Below, piece by piece: positions 24,656 through 34,711 of a stretch of DNA of 64,000 nt. Position numbers and translations under genes: made by a program. How positions within the stretch are numbered: the first letter of the stretch is position 1; the number at the start of each line of letters is the position of its first letter. Below the pieces are notes generated by a model. That model was not told the DNA's origin, did no database searches, and worked only from the letters and a program-made list of their open reading frames with translations. The stretch is from Halovenus sp037080055 (GTDB lineage Archaea; Halobacteriota; Halobacteria; Halobacteriales; Haloarculaceae): NCBI RefSeq assembly GCF_037080055.1, contig NZ_JBAOJI010000010.1, forward strand, positions 1-64,000. The letters run 5' to 3'.

Positions 24656-25861
24656 TCATCGGAGTGTATCTGGCAATGCGTGTAGGTTGTCTTCATCGAT
24701 GAGGCCAGGAGAGATCGGTGTGCCGAGCGTGACGGATTGCTCAAATTCTCGTGGCAATTGCCACGCGATCAGTGGACGACCTGTTTCGTCGGGCATCGCA
24801 GCAGTTCCTGCCTCATCTGTAGCGGTAGCAGTAGTATTCGTGGTGTTTCTGGCAGCGTCGCCGGATGCATCGTCAACAGATTCACCGCCTGTGTCTGGGT
24901 GTGAGTCTGCGGGTTTTTCGATCGTTATTGTCTCCGTTGCAGCTGTCTGTGACCCCGGCGTGCTGACATTACTGCCGACGATACCTACTTGCTCGACAGT
25001 AGCTCCTGCTGATGACTGCTCACCGCCGTGAGCCGAAGATGCACCCGAAACAGAGGGCTGTGTATCAACGCTGATGTGCGCCTGCGGCTCGTCGAACACA
25101 CCGCCATCGTAGAGGCGGCCCGGCGTGACCGATACGGCCCCGGAATCGCGCGCGTTGCCTTGTGAAGTCTCCACGCCGGTCGTTAACTCTGTCAGAGCGT
25201 CTTGCATCACGCTCACCGAATTCCGCCCAGACTCGGTCATCATGATGAACGTTGTGATGCCGTGGTTGAGCAAGACTTCGAACCGCCGTTTCAGGTTGAG
25301 ATACCCGCACGTATGGAAGATTTCGACGGCGACACCACCAGTCACGTCACCAGGTCTTGGCGATCCCCGTCGGTCGTTTTCGTAACTGAATACATCACCG
25401 TGTTTATTGGTCGTCCTCGTCGTGGTTTCTGTGCTGGTTTGCGGTGAGTCAGCGTGATTCCGCGAAAGTCCGGTAATCGGGGCAAACACATCGCACATAA
25501 TGTGTCGTTGTTGCGAGCCGACGCGTTGCTCGGTTGTGATTCGGTCAGCGTGATCAAGGAGTTCAGCGAGTTTGTACAACGCGAGTTCGACGCCAGCTCT
25601 GTGCGCGTTCGACATGGCGGCAGATTGTAAGCAATCGGTCCCGTCGACGTGGTAGAACCGCCCGAATTGCGGGTGTGTTCTGGCTGTGAATTCCGTAGCG
25701 TTCAGCGACGTTGGGTCTGTGAGGGTGTGTTTGCAGAGGAAGCGTAACTCGTCGCCGCAGTGCAGGCACCGGTACGTATCGGCTTCACTGAGATCGTTAC
25801 GGTGGCGGACGGCTGATTGGACGATAGGCTTGTCATGCCGGTCGTGTTGTGCGACTAACAT
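24656..25861 (-). CDS. CoiA-like zinc/nuclease-fold protein
   Basis: The 401 residues begin with a zinc-type pattern YRCLHCGDELRFLCKH ... FYHVDGTDC, then a helix starting SNAHRAGVELALYKLAELL, the order seen in competence protein CoiA (C-x2-C, H, C, then a helix with H). The middle holds MCDVFAPITG and AVEIFHTCGYLNLKRRFEVL with NHGITTFIMM, which fits the PD-(D/E)XK-like core of CoiA (D, then E-x-(Q/H), then R and a terminal strand). The C-terminal 170 residues are low complexity. Likely DNA-processing in uptake or transfer, by analogy; the catalytic Lys is not obvious (H or T in its place). Confidence 0.5.
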   Translation of the reverse strand: MLVAQHDRHDKPIVQSAVRHRNDLSEADTYRCLHCGDELRFLCKHTLTDPTSLNATEFTARTHPQFGRFYHVDGTDCLQSAAMSNAHRAGVELALYKLAELLDHADRITTEQRVGSQQRHIMCDVFAPITGLSRNHADSPQTSTETTTRTTNKHGDVFSYENDRRGSPRPGDVTGGVAVEIFHTCGYLNLKRRFEVLLNHGITTFIMMTESGRNSVSVMQDALTELTTGVETSQGNARDSGAVSVTPGRLYDGGVFDEPQAHISVDTQPSVSGASSAHGGEQSSAGATVEQVGIVGSNVSTPGSQTAATETITIEKPADSHPDTGGESVDDASGDAARNTTNTTATATDEAGTAAMPDETGRPLIAWQLPREFEQSVTLGTPISPGLIDEDNLHALPDTLR

Positions 25862-25937
25862 TCACGTACAGTTATCGGCTGCTACGTCTTAAAAGTAAGT
25901 CGTCGATTCGGATTTCCGGAAAACTCTCATGCACCAA

Positions 25938-26729
25938 TCAAACATCCGCAATTTCGGAGAGTTTCGCTTGTTCCTGCTCAGACGCTCCCCTGTCCGCGTC
26001 CCGGTTGTCGCTGGGTCTAATGCCACTGACAACCACATCAACTAATGCCTGCAATGCCTGCAACTCACACCGTTTGTTCTCACGATCCGATTCAATCGCA
26101 TCGTTCGCACGGATCGCATCACGCCGTGGGCCTGTATATCGGACCATCAGCGGCGTTTCGCCGAACTCTCGGTAGTGTTGTAGTACTCGTTCAGACGGAT
26201 TATACTGGTTAGTTCGGCGTGACTGGGTGCCGTCTTCACACGCTGTTTTTTTGCTGTCAACGGTGACTGGTGCCCGGGGTGTAACTTCACCAGCAGCAAC
26301 CTCAGCTTCAATGCGTTCCGTCCAATCCGTTCCGTGGCAAATCTCGATTACGTCATCGACTTGTTTACCCGAGAGGTATACGTGACACATTGCGATGAGT
26401 TGTCGAAGCGTACCGAGCGTATCTGTCTTACTCAGGTTTGCGGATGCTGGTGTTTTCCGCGGTCGAGTCGCGTTGACTGACATACCCTGCTGTGCAGAAT
26501 GTTGGTTGTGTGAGTTGCTGCGCGGTGAATTCGCGGTTGATGATTCGGTATTTGTTGCTTGTGTATCCGGCGCTGTCGAGTGTGTTGAGGACTTACTGAT
26601 GGGTTCCTCATCCTCACGCTGTGACTGGCCGTGATTGCGTGCTTGTTCGCCCGGTTGAGGAGTCCAATTTTGTAGCTCTGCTTGATAGTTCGCGTCAGTG
26701 TCGCTGTGTTGTGAGGTGTTTTCAGTCAT
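25938..26729 (-). CDS. 263-residue protein of unknown function
   Basis: The first 115 residues are polar low complexity. The rest has LSKTDTLGTLRQLIAMCHVY, LSGKQVDDVIEICHGTDW and a final helix around ENKRCELQALQALVDVVVSG. SGKQVDDVIEI reads like a helix-turn-helix recognition segment, but this is weak. It is third in the row of minus-strand genes after the TFB-like gene. Confidence 0.5.
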   Translation of the reverse strand: MTENTSQHSDTDANYQAELQNWTPQPGEQARNHGQSQREDEEPISKSSTHSTAPDTQATNTESSTANSPRSNSHNQHSAQQGMSVNATRPRKTPASANLSKTDTLGTLRQLIAMCHVYLSGKQVDDVIEICHGTDWTERIEAEVAAGEVTPRAPVTVDSKKTACEDGTQSRRTNQYNPSERVLQHYREFGETPLMVRYTGPRRDAIRANDAIESDRENKRCELQALQALVDVVVSGIRPSDNRDADRGASEQEQAKLSEIADV

Positions 26730-27062
26730 GATTAGGGGGTGTGCGAGGGGTGGATTTGTTCGGTGCTGTTTAGTTTTGACGTGGCAGAGTACGGACCATG
26801 CCTGTGATCGTCGGTATTTGATTCGTCGTCGGTTAGGGGTGCTGTGTTTGCGTGCTGTGTGGGTCGGTTCTATTTGTTGTTACTATAATCCGTTTTTATA
26901 AAAGGTAGCAAATCGCGTAGACTCTCTGAGAGCTACACGCGCATGTAACTCCGACACCAATACTTCACAAGTTTGGGGATGTGAAGCATTGGTGTGAAAA
27001 AGTGGTGTGTCCACCGGAAAGACGGTGTCCCCGCCAACCAACAGCGCCCCACCACACTCTCA
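26730..27062. other. Intergenic region with a 15-bp hairpin
   Basis: No gene is supported. A strong inverted repeat (26954-26968 with 26981-26995, 15-bp arms with one mismatch, 12-nt loop) contains CTTCAC-N12-GTGAAG. It lies 67 bp past the 3' end of the TFB-like gene. A TTTTTATAAAAGG stretch near 26893-26906 could be a TATA element for the gene ending at 25938. Confidence 0.6.
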
Positions 27063-28106
27063 TTAACTGTGAACGTTCTGCTCTTCCGTTTCGTCAGGCG
27101 ATTCAACGTCGAAAAACTCACTATACCGTTCCCCGATTGTCACGCCAGACACGCCAATCATGTTTCCTAGGATTTTCGCCGACATCCCGAGCAATTCAGT
27201 CTCTCGTCGCACAGCCTCCATCGCCGCACACGCAACTGATTGATTTGCCAGCGATCCAACTCGATCAGAGTACGAGTCACGCAGCCAATCAATCCGCTCC
27301 ACCGCCTCATCAACAACTGCTTCACACCGGCACGGTTCTATGAATCCGTTCTCTGCAGCCAGCCGCATGGCGATCGTCCCTCGCAGCACCCACGACCGCG
27401 TTGCCTGATCCGCACAAAACAGCCGCGGTGTCGTCCGCATTTCCCGTCGAGATTGCTGAACGCGATCAATTGCAATCTCGTCGATATCACTACCGTTGCC
27501 GAGATTCGCAGTCATGCAGACCGCAGCAAGTTCGCGGCTTAACACGGGGATATCGTGAACACAAAACGCCAGTGAAACAGCTGCTACAACGCGTTCGGCT
27601 GTGCGGTGATGATGATACGTTGATGGTTGATACCCGTCAATCGCTGCGTCGCCATCGCTGATCTGCTGGGCCAGAATGCCAACGCCATCACGAAGTACCG
27701 CCCTGCGGTCACTTGCCGTCATGGTCCGTGCGACGGCTTGCAACCCGAATCGCGTCGCCCGCGGGAGCGTGTCTTTGACCGACTCAGGCAGCTGTTGTGG
27801 TGACTCAGCGACGCCAAGGGTTCCTTCAACGGGTTTAGGGTCATCGTCGCGGTGGCCAAGTTCTACATCGTTGGGAGCGAACACTCCATCGATTGTGCTG
27901 AGTAGATTCGCTACAGTGCGTTGGTATTCCCCGGGGATGCCTAAATTCGAGATTGCCCGTGGGATTGGTTCTGAACGTGGGCTTTCCGCGCCAGCATCGT
28001 TGTCCATCGTGTGACTGTTGTCTGCGTCGGACAGCGCCGACGTGGAGAGTATTTGGATTGGCTGCTCAGACAGGAGATTCTTGACCTCACGGTGATGCGG
28101 GTTCAT
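27063..28106 (-). CDS. Divergent TFB-like (cyclin-fold) protein
   Basis: The 347 residues, read from the ATG at 28106 (MNPHHREVKNLL), end in a cyclin-like repeat. SLANQSVACAAMEAVRRETE, then LLGMSAKILGNMIGVSGVTI and GERYSEFF, match the last helices of archaeal TFB, where a PxxhAxAAhYxA helix is followed by T/S-x4-IxxhxGVSxVTIRxRY. A preceding region (TYHHHRTAERVVAAVSLAFC to CRCEAVVDEAVERIDWLRDS) could be the first cyclin fold. No N-terminal zinc ribbon is visible, so it may not recruit RNA polymerase in the normal way. Possible role: element-specific transcription factor. The family call is moderate. Confidence 0.5.
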   Translation of the reverse strand: MNPHHREVKNLLSEQPIQILSTSALSDADNSHTMDNDAGAESPRSEPIPRAISNLGIPGEYQRTVANLLSTIDGVFAPNDVELGHRDDDPKPVEGTLGVAESPQQLPESVKDTLPRATRFGLQAVARTMTASDRRAVLRDGVGILAQQISDGDAAIDGYQPSTYHHHRTAERVVAAVSLAFCVHDIPVLSRELAAVCMTANLGNGSDIDEIAIDRVQQSRREMRTTPRLFCADQATRSWVLRGTIAMRLAAENGFIEPCRCEAVVDEAVERIDWLRDSYSDRVGSLANQSVACAAMEAVRRETELLGMSAKILGNMIGVSGVTIGERYSEFFDVESPDETEEQNVHS

Positions 28107-28204
28107 TTTTCGCGTCTGTCTTACCGTAAGCCTCCCAGCAATTAAACCGGTGGAATTGCGTTCGCTTTCAGCCGCGGTGATTGTCTCAGCGAATTGTCGA
28201 AGAG

Positions 28205-28213
28205 TTTTAAATA
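28205..28213 (+). promoter_or_regulatory. TATA box of the solute-binding protein gene
   Basis: TTTTAAATA is centred about 31 nt upstream of the ATG at 28240. This distance supports that start over the earlier in-frame ATG at 28150. Confidence 0.55.
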
Positions 28214-28239
28214 CCGTCGCCTTAACGCGACGTGGACGT

Positions 28240-30624
28240 ATGACAGCTGACGGTAACGGCGAGAGTCCCGACCAGCCTGCGGACTCGCCACACAACGATG
28301 ACTCTACCGACGACTCACCCTTGATCGGTGAGGATGACGAGCGCGTAGAGCAGTCAACTGACTCAGATGCAGAGACACCCTCAAACGAACCCTGTGCTGA
28401 CGCGCCGAACCCTATTCACGAAACTCAAGAGACGCCTCAGAGTCTTGATGACTCTAAGGATGCCGCTAATACCAGGATTAGTAGTGGTGACGGAGACGAT
28501 CCCGGCGGCAGCCCTGGAATCGATGATGATGACGATGCTGATGATTCTGACGGCGTGACGCGACGGTCAGCGATTGCCGCCGGGGCAGTTCTCGCTGGCG
28601 GGGGAGCGTTAGCTGGCCTCTTGCGCAACAGTGATGACGGCGACGGCGATGATAGCGATCCCGGTCCAACTCCTGACGCGGAGCCAGACCCAGGCCCAGA
28701 GCAACCGCCGGAAGACAACGATAACGGCGAGGATGACGACGTGGAACCGGTTGACATCCGCCCGGATTTCGACCCGGTCGAACATTTAGAATCGAACACA
28801 CCGGCTGCGTCGACGTATCAAACCGCGTTCAACGGTATCCGTGATCCTGCTCTCAGCACCGAAGACTGGAATAGGAAACTCATTGAGATGGAAACCGCGT
28901 TGCAAAACGGTCTGCCGTTGATACCAATCGGGCACGCTGCAGATGAGGTATACTACGATGAAGGCATCTCGTTCGATGCTGCTGATGAACTCGTGTTCTG
29001 GCAGCTGCGGCACAACACGACGACGATTGACACCGACATCACCGGCGGGGATAGCCGTCTTCGAATCCCGCGAGACGACACGACGGTCGACGGGTATTCA
29101 CTCGATCCTGTCTCGCTCAGAAGCATCCGAACAGAACTCATCACGAGACAAGTCTTCGACCGCCTCACCGAACCACGATCCGAACCCGGCGTTGAGTACA
29201 ACTTGCTCGATGATGCAACGGAAGCTGATGACGGCTTATCATGGACATTAACGCTAAGCTCCGATGCAACGTTCCACAACGGCGATCCAGTCACGGCGCA
29301 CGACGTGAAATATTCGTGGCGGCGCGGGATCGAGAGCGAAAACAGCAAAGTCGTCCCATTGTTCCGCAGTGCAGTCAGCGGCATTGGCCTTGCGCACAGG
29401 CGGTATTATCCTGGTGAAAATACCACCGACGACGGGACGGGACTCGAAGTCCTCGATGACGACACGCTCCGTGTTCACCTCGCAAAACCGCAACCGAACT
29501 TCCTCGAACTCATCTCCACGCCGCCGTTCAGCGTGATCCCGGAAGGCATCATCGGCGACATCGACGGGTACACAGGTAACGTGCCTCAGGGTGAATTTGA
29601 GCAAGCGCCGATCGGCAGCGGGCCGTTCACTGTTCGTCGTCATGACCCCGCAGAGTTAACGCAACTCGATGGTTTTGATGACTATCACGGACCTGGGCCG
29701 AGCATCGACGGTCTCGATTATCCTGCTTACGACTTCGGTGAGGATTGGAACGCTTTCGTCGATGGTGATGTAAACGTGTACATTCATGACACGTTTGGCG
29801 ATGGCTTACTGCCGCTCGGCACAGACGATGTGTCGCTGAGCGAGGCGGGGCAACCGCACGGAACGCTGCCTGCGAGCCTAGAATTAGGGAGTGATCGGGG
29901 TGATTTAAGTGACCTCTCTCGGAGCGTGCAATACAGCGCCGCAACCCGGAACGACGTGCACTTCCTCTTGTTCAACGTAGCGAACGTGCCGACGAGTGTG
30001 CGGCACGCCGTCGCGTACGCGCTGGATCAGCCGGAATTCCTCAGCGAATCAGCACGCACGTTCACGCCCGCGTATTCGTATCAACCGCCGAGATTGTGGG
30101 AGCAGTTCGACACTTCTTATGATGAGTTCGCCGCTGGCTGGCCGTACCATCCAGTGCCGGAAGATGAGCGGATCACGTGGGTGACGCCGAGTGCTGTCGC
30201 TGACGATGATGAGGACCGGACTGAAGCTCGAGCTGAAGGCATCAGGCAGTGGGAGAACGAGATGGTTACTGCAGTGCTGAATCACGATGGGTACACAGTT
30301 GATGATCCGTACGAGCTAACGATTGATGTCGGGATGCGACGGCACACAGCCCCGTTCATCAACAGGCTGCAGACCAGGGTGAACGATGCTGATATGCCGC
30401 TCACGATTACGACGAAAGAACCCGGTGACGTGTGGAGTGGTGAATTCGAAGCGACAGTGATGGGGTCGGATTGGTTAGCGCCGGATCGCGTCCGTGGATT
30501 CAACCGGTTCGATCCGGGAGTAACGAACGTTGACGTGACGGGCGCGGCGTTCCCGGTAAATTGGCATACGGAACTCGACGGCGCGGCGGCGAACTCGGAT
30601 TCGGATTCAGGTTCAGGTTCGTGA
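28240..30624 (+). CDS. Secreted SBP_bac_5-type (peptide-binding-like) protein with Tat motif
   Basis: The 794 residues have an unusual plan. A 105-residue very acidic leader comes first, then TRRSAIAAGAVLAGGGALAG (RR at 108-109), which has the form of a Tat signal or anchor, a second acidic linker, and a solute-binding protein of the peptide/nickel class. Diagnostic stretches are LSWTLTLSSDATFHNGDPVT, AHDVKYSWRRGIE, and PQPNFLELISTPPFSVIPEG. No ABC permease or ATPase gene is nearby, so import is doubtful; a surface receptor, pheromone or contact function is possible. A Tat motif over 100 residues in is far from the normal N-terminal position. Confidence 0.75.
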   Translation: MTADGNGESPDQPADSPHNDDSTDDSPLIGEDDERVEQSTDSDAETPSNEPCADAPNPIHETQETPQSLDDSKDAANTRISSGDGDDPGGSPGIDDDDDADDSDGVTRRSAIAAGAVLAGGGALAGLLRNSDDGDGDDSDPGPTPDAEPDPGPEQPPEDNDNGEDDDVEPVDIRPDFDPVEHLESNTPAASTYQTAFNGIRDPALSTEDWNRKLIEMETALQNGLPLIPIGHAADEVYYDEGISFDAADELVFWQLRHNTTTIDTDITGGDSRLRIPRDDTTVDGYSLDPVSLRSIRTELITRQVFDRLTEPRSEPGVEYNLLDDATEADDGLSWTLTLSSDATFHNGDPVTAHDVKYSWRRGIESENSKVVPLFRSAVSGIGLAHRRYYPGENTTDDGTGLEVLDDDTLRVHLAKPQPNFLELISTPPFSVIPEGIIGDIDGYTGNVPQGEFEQAPIGSGPFTVRRHDPAELTQLDGFDDYHGPGPSIDGLDYPAYDFGEDWNAFVDGDVNVYIHDTFGDGLLPLGTDDVSLSEAGQPHGTLPASLELGSDRGDLSDLSRSVQYSAATRNDVHFLLFNVANVPTSVRHAVAYALDQPEFLSESARTFTPAYSYQPPRLWEQFDTSYDEFAAGWPYHPVPEDERITWVTPSAVADDDEDRTEARAEGIRQWENEMVTAVLNHDGYTVDDPYELTIDVGMRRHTAPFINRLQTRVNDADMPLTITTKEPGDVWSGEFEATVMGSDWLAPDRVRGFNRFDPGVTNVDVTGAAFPVNWHTELDGAAANSDSDSGSGS

Positions 30625-30699
30625 CGACGCGTTCGTGACTACGGCGACACAATTCTTCGACTCACTTCACTTTACTGTTCACAGTTGGTCGAGGGCGGT

Positions 30700-31500
30700 T
30701 CACGCGTCCCTACGGAAAATTTTGATGACTGTGTACGGTATCAGTAACACGATGCCTGTCGTGTAGAACAGTCCAACTGTGTACAATGTACCCGGGATTT
30801 GCGTTCGTGGCACGCCGGTCATCCGCGCAGCGACAAACAAGCACGTCGCTACAACGATCGGTAACGTCCACGCTGCATACGATTTGATCACGTTCCAGAG
30901 TGCTTGTTGCTCGCGGAGATACTGCTGTCGTGCTGACGCCTGTGCATGTGTCGTTGCCTCTCGGAGTGTCTTCGCTCGCTTCCTGTACCGATACGCAATC
31001 CACCACGTCACCGCGAGAACGGTGACTACCGCGGTGAACTGCCCGAGGTGACCTGCAGTCATCAGTAACACTGTTAGGAACGGGATGATTGCGATCATCA
31101 CGAGCACGCCGAGAACGTATGCTGCGAGGGAGAGCCACCGTGCAGCCCACGACACCGGCGGTGTAATTACGGGGCTGATGGTGTCGGTGATTCTACTCCC
31201 GTAGTGCGTTGTGAGCGCGAGGAGGTTTTCTTGGAGCGTGCTGGCAGCGCGACTGTGACGGCGAGACAGTCGATCAGCTGATTGGTGTTGTCGCGTTGCC
31301 GAGTTCTCAGATTGCCGTGGCTGCCTGTGAGGTGCTTGCTGTGTCACTCGGTCAGCATCGTTGGTACTGGGTTCTGTGTTGCCGGTGACAAATTGGTACT
31401 GTGTCTCGCTGTTGTGGGGTTGTTGCTGTTCATGACTGCCTTCGTTGTTCACATCGGAGTGATCTTGTTCTGCATCCGATTCAGACGAGGGTTTAGTCAT
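30700..31500 (-). CDS. Membrane protein, unknown
   Basis: The first half (about 1-115) is polar, rich in Q, S, N and H. Then come four hydrophobic segments: WLSLAAYVLGVLVMIAIIPF, TAVVTVLAVTWWIAY after a short turn, and two near the end (WTLPIVVATCLFVAAR, LYTVGLFYTTGIVLLIPY). A positively charged loop (RYRKRAKTLREATTHAQ) lies between. Its start overlaps the stop of the large TOPRIM gene by 4 bp, so it is the second gene of that unit. Confidence 0.65.
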   Translation of the reverse strand: MTKPSSESDAEQDHSDVNNEGSHEQQQPHNSETQYQFVTGNTEPSTNDADRVTQQAPHRQPRQSENSATRQHQSADRLSRRHSRAASTLQENLLALTTHYGSRITDTISPVITPPVSWAARWLSLAAYVLGVLVMIAIIPFLTVLLMTAGHLGQFTAVVTVLAVTWWIAYRYRKRAKTLREATTHAQASARQQYLREQQALWNVIKSYAAWTLPIVVATCLFVAARMTGVPRTQIPGTLYTVGLFYTTGIVLLIPYTVIKIFRRDA

Positions 31501-34475
31501 GTATCCACCCCTGTTGTTTCCGTCTCTGGTCCTTTGTTTGTCTCTGTTTCTCGCCGGTCACGGCACGGGTCAACGCCGTATTCTGCTTCGATCAAGTCTA
31601 AAACACGGTTGAACGCGGTTGGCGGGATCGGGCACAAATCATCGCTAAAGTCGTTCGGGATGGCGTACTCCGGCAGCACGTCATGTTCCCGTGCGACGTG
31701 CCACGTCGCGCGGATCGGGACTGGCGCGTCATCTGATAGCGGGATGTGGTCAGCGGTTTTCGCGTGTCTCCACGCCCAGAACATTTCTGCGTCGGTGAGT
31801 TCACCGCGCGGATGCCGGCCTGGTCGCGTACAATCGCATGCATCGGTGCAGTCACAGTCAGCCGCGACCGCTAACCACGTGAATTGATTGTAGTAATACG
31901 CGTTTTGCGTTTTATCCGGGGTTTTGTAGTCTTTCACGGTAATGTTCCCGTCTTTACGGCGGCGAATCTCGAAGTAATTGCCGTCGCTGTATTCGTCGAC
32001 TGGGTGAGTGCCGCGGTAGAGTTGCCCGGTTCCACGCGGCGTGATGCCGATGTCATCCCATGGGATCACGTCAGCAACTGTTAACTCTTGGAGTTCGTCG
32101 ACGGGAGAATCCGTGCTGGTTGCTTGTTGGCTGGCATGTGACGCCGGAGTGGCGTTCGTGTCCGCGGGAGAGTCTTCGCGTCCGGATTCTGCGCCGGTTC
32201 CTGATACCTGCGGCGTGGTGTGTTCGTCGTCGCGGTCCGATGGTGACTGGGTTGATTGACGGGAAGTGTCGTCGCGGTTCGAGGGAGTTGTATGGTCGTG
32301 GATGTCAGCGTTGTATTCGTCGTGGTCGACCGCCGGAATCGCGTTTTCCAGCACGTTTTGTAACGCATCGGCGTCGTGCTCAGCGAGGAAGTCTGCGAGA
32401 TCAGTCTCGACCCCTGACTCGGGGAGCGGTAATTCTCCGACGCGGATCGACGTATCGATTGCGTTGGCCATGTCTTCTGACAATTCTTGATCAGCGTGCG
32501 TGTATTCATCTTGGATTGCTTCGAGGCGGCGAGCTGTCCGTAACGCGCCGTGCAACCCTGCCTGTGAGGGTTCGCGGTCCATTACGACGATGATTTCTGA
32601 CGCGGCAGGCAACACGTCCCTCCGGACTACGTCCCAGTGTCGGTCTTTGAAATGCGTGGTTGCTGGCGCGACGCAGGGGAATCCGTGTTGGTGTGCCTGT
32701 AACGCGTCTGTAACTCCTTCTGTGATGATGACCGGAGCGTTGGGTGTTACTGAATCAAGCCCGAAAATTGGTTCCGTGACGAGGTGTGGAATCCACGGCC
32801 GGTCGACGGTTTGTTTGACGTATTTCGCCACGTCAACATGGAACCCGGGTTCGCCGGATAACCAATTTTCGAGCGCATCAAACCGCGTCTGCGTGTCGAT
32901 ACTGTCGAACGCGGCGAGAAGCCCGCATCGAACGATCTCGTCACTTGGTGCCTGGGCGTCAGCGTTTGATCCCGTCACCACAGTGACTGTATATTTGTGG
33001 TATCCGGTTCCCGTGGTGAAGGTGAGTTCGTCGCCGGGGTCGAGGTCGTGTTTGTGTGGTGTGTCAGCACCGTCTGGTAACCAAACCGGTTTGAATCGTA
33101 GGGTGTGCCGCGTGTCGTTCACGATTCGCACGGGTTCGTTCGCGGCGACGCCAGCACCGGGCGGCGTGATTCGGAGTGCGTCTGCCAGCGGCGTGTCGTC
33201 GGTGATGTCGTGGTAGCCGAGAACGGTCCGTACGTCGCGTGGGATTGTTCGGATGTCTTTGACGGTGATTGTTGCTGCGGTGTCTGGAGAGCGTCTCCGG
33301 AGTCCGTACCGGTGCTTCACAGCGGTGTCGAACAGTGAGTCGCCGTCGGTTCCGTGCGGTGTATCGTCAGGAGGGTACCCGGTCGCGGCGGCTGTCTCGT
33401 CACCAGTAGCGTTCCCGCCGCCGTCACCGGCGGTAGTAGTGGTGGGTGCGGATTGGAGTGCAGTGGTGATGTCGGTGATTGCTGTGTCTAACACGTCTTC
33501 GTGGTGTTTATCGTCGCGGTCTGGGTAGCGGTACAGCTCCGCGTAGCACTCGTCGATGGTAACGTGCGACAGTGCGTCCGTGGGTACGTCGAGTTCACGA
33601 GCAATCGGCGTGTCAGCGAGTGACTGTCGTGTCGTACAGTCAACGAGGCCGTTGCCGTACACGATGTCATCTGATTCCGGCGTTGATCGAGCGATGACGT
33701 ATCTGGGTTCGCCATCGACGAAATACGGGAACGTGTAGCGGCGGTCCCACCAGCACGATGGTTGCGCAGTGTAGTCTGGGTGCTCAGCGAGCACGTCGAC
33801 GATTGCTTGCAAGTCAAGGTTGGCTGTGTTGATGTGACCGGTTGCGATGGCGTGAGAAACCCCGGCGAGTTCGCCCGGTACGTCGTGGTGACAGTCAGTT
33901 ATCGCGGTGTCTGGGAGTTCGTTTGTGATGCTGAGGTCTGCGGCGGCTGACGGTGCGATCCCACCGCACGTGTACACGTGCGATATAACGGGGTGTGACA
34001 CTAGCCCGGTTTTCAGAATCGTTGCCGTGCTGAACCCCTGTGTTGTGAGCGCTGAGACAACACCTGTACCGCCGTTTACATCGTTGTCGTCGGATGTAGA
34101 ACTGGCGTGTTCTGGGTCAGTGCTGTGGTCGGTGTGCGTGTCGCCGGGGCCTGTGTACCCGATGAGTCGAGCATCAATCATGTCGTCGGACAGCCCCCAG
34201 TGATCGCGGATGTCAGCGCGGTGGTCGGCGGTCAGGTTATCGTGGAAGTACTGGGCTGCTGCGGCGATGCACTCGCGGACTCGCGTGGTCGTGCTGCCGC
34301 GCGGTGCCTGCGCGTCGATAGTATCGGTGTCTCTGGATGGGGTGTTTTCGTCGTCGCTGGCTGACAAGGCATGATCGTGCAGGTATGGGCTGATGTCGGG
34401 CAGGTGGTCAGCGACAGGTTCGTAATCATCAGCAGGGGTCGTGGATGTGGTAGGTGTGGTGTCTGAGTTAGTCAT
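31497..34475 (-). CDS. Large TOPRIM/primase-like protein
   Basis: The 992 residues carry a DnaG-like pattern. Near residues 65-110, AAAQYFHDNLTADHRADI and WGLSDDMIDARLIGYTG match the segment of phage and plasmid primases that precedes the catalytic core (aa-hyLxxRGlsxxxIxxfxiGya). Near 583 begins VIITEGVTDALQAHQHGFPC (TOPRIM Glu), and near 628 EIIVVMDREPSQAGLHGALR gives the TOPRIM DxE. A Cys-rich part (CDCTDACDCTRPGRH) follows toward the C-terminus, with acidic linkers between. It is probably the element's replication primase or a nucleotidyl-transfer/nicking enzyme. No helicase domain is evident. Confidence 0.7.
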   Translation of the reverse strand: MTNSDTTPTTSTTPADDYEPVADHLPDISPYLHDHALSASDDENTPSRDTDTIDAQAPRGSTTTRVRECIAAAAQYFHDNLTADHRADIRDHWGLSDDMIDARLIGYTGPGDTHTDHSTDPEHASSTSDDNDVNGGTGVVSALTTQGFSTATILKTGLVSHPVISHVYTCGGIAPSAAADLSITNELPDTAITDCHHDVPGELAGVSHAIATGHINTANLDLQAIVDVLAEHPDYTAQPSCWWDRRYTFPYFVDGEPRYVIARSTPESDDIVYGNGLVDCTTRQSLADTPIARELDVPTDALSHVTIDECYAELYRYPDRDDKHHEDVLDTAITDITTALQSAPTTTTAGDGGGNATGDETAAATGYPPDDTPHGTDGDSLFDTAVKHRYGLRRRSPDTAATITVKDIRTIPRDVRTVLGYHDITDDTPLADALRITPPGAGVAANEPVRIVNDTRHTLRFKPVWLPDGADTPHKHDLDPGDELTFTTGTGYHKYTVTVVTGSNADAQAPSDEIVRCGLLAAFDSIDTQTRFDALENWLSGEPGFHVDVAKYVKQTVDRPWIPHLVTEPIFGLDSVTPNAPVIITEGVTDALQAHQHGFPCVAPATTHFKDRHWDVVRRDVLPAASEIIVVMDREPSQAGLHGALRTARRLEAIQDEYTHADQELSEDMANAIDTSIRVGELPLPESGVETDLADFLAEHDADALQNVLENAIPAVDHDEYNADIHDHTTPSNRDDTSRQSTQSPSDRDDEHTTPQVSGTGAESGREDSPADTNATPASHASQQATSTDSPVDELQELTVADVIPWDDIGITPRGTGQLYRGTHPVDEYSDGNYFEIRRRKDGNITVKDYKTPDKTQNAYYYNQFTWLAVAADCDCTDACDCTRPGRHPRGELTDAEMFWAWRHAKTADHIPLSDDAPVPIRATWHVAREHDVLPEYAIPNDFSDDLCPIPPTAFNRVLDLIEAEYGVDPCRDRRETETNKGPETETTGVDT

Positions 34476-34711
34476 GATCCAGCGTGATTAACCGTCTTCG
34501 TAGCCGTAGTGCGTTACCGTCATCAACAGGTCACTGTCTCGCGGTTCGAATTCGACGCGGTTCTCGACCGTGGCGGCTTCGCTTTGATGCAGTCAGTCAT
34601 GTTTGAGGTGTCTGGACTGGCGTCTCTATCTACTCTTTCCAGTACACGTATAAAAAACTTCGAGGCCTCGCTGACGGTAGTTCCCGCGAAAGCTTTGACT
34701 CCCGACATGGT

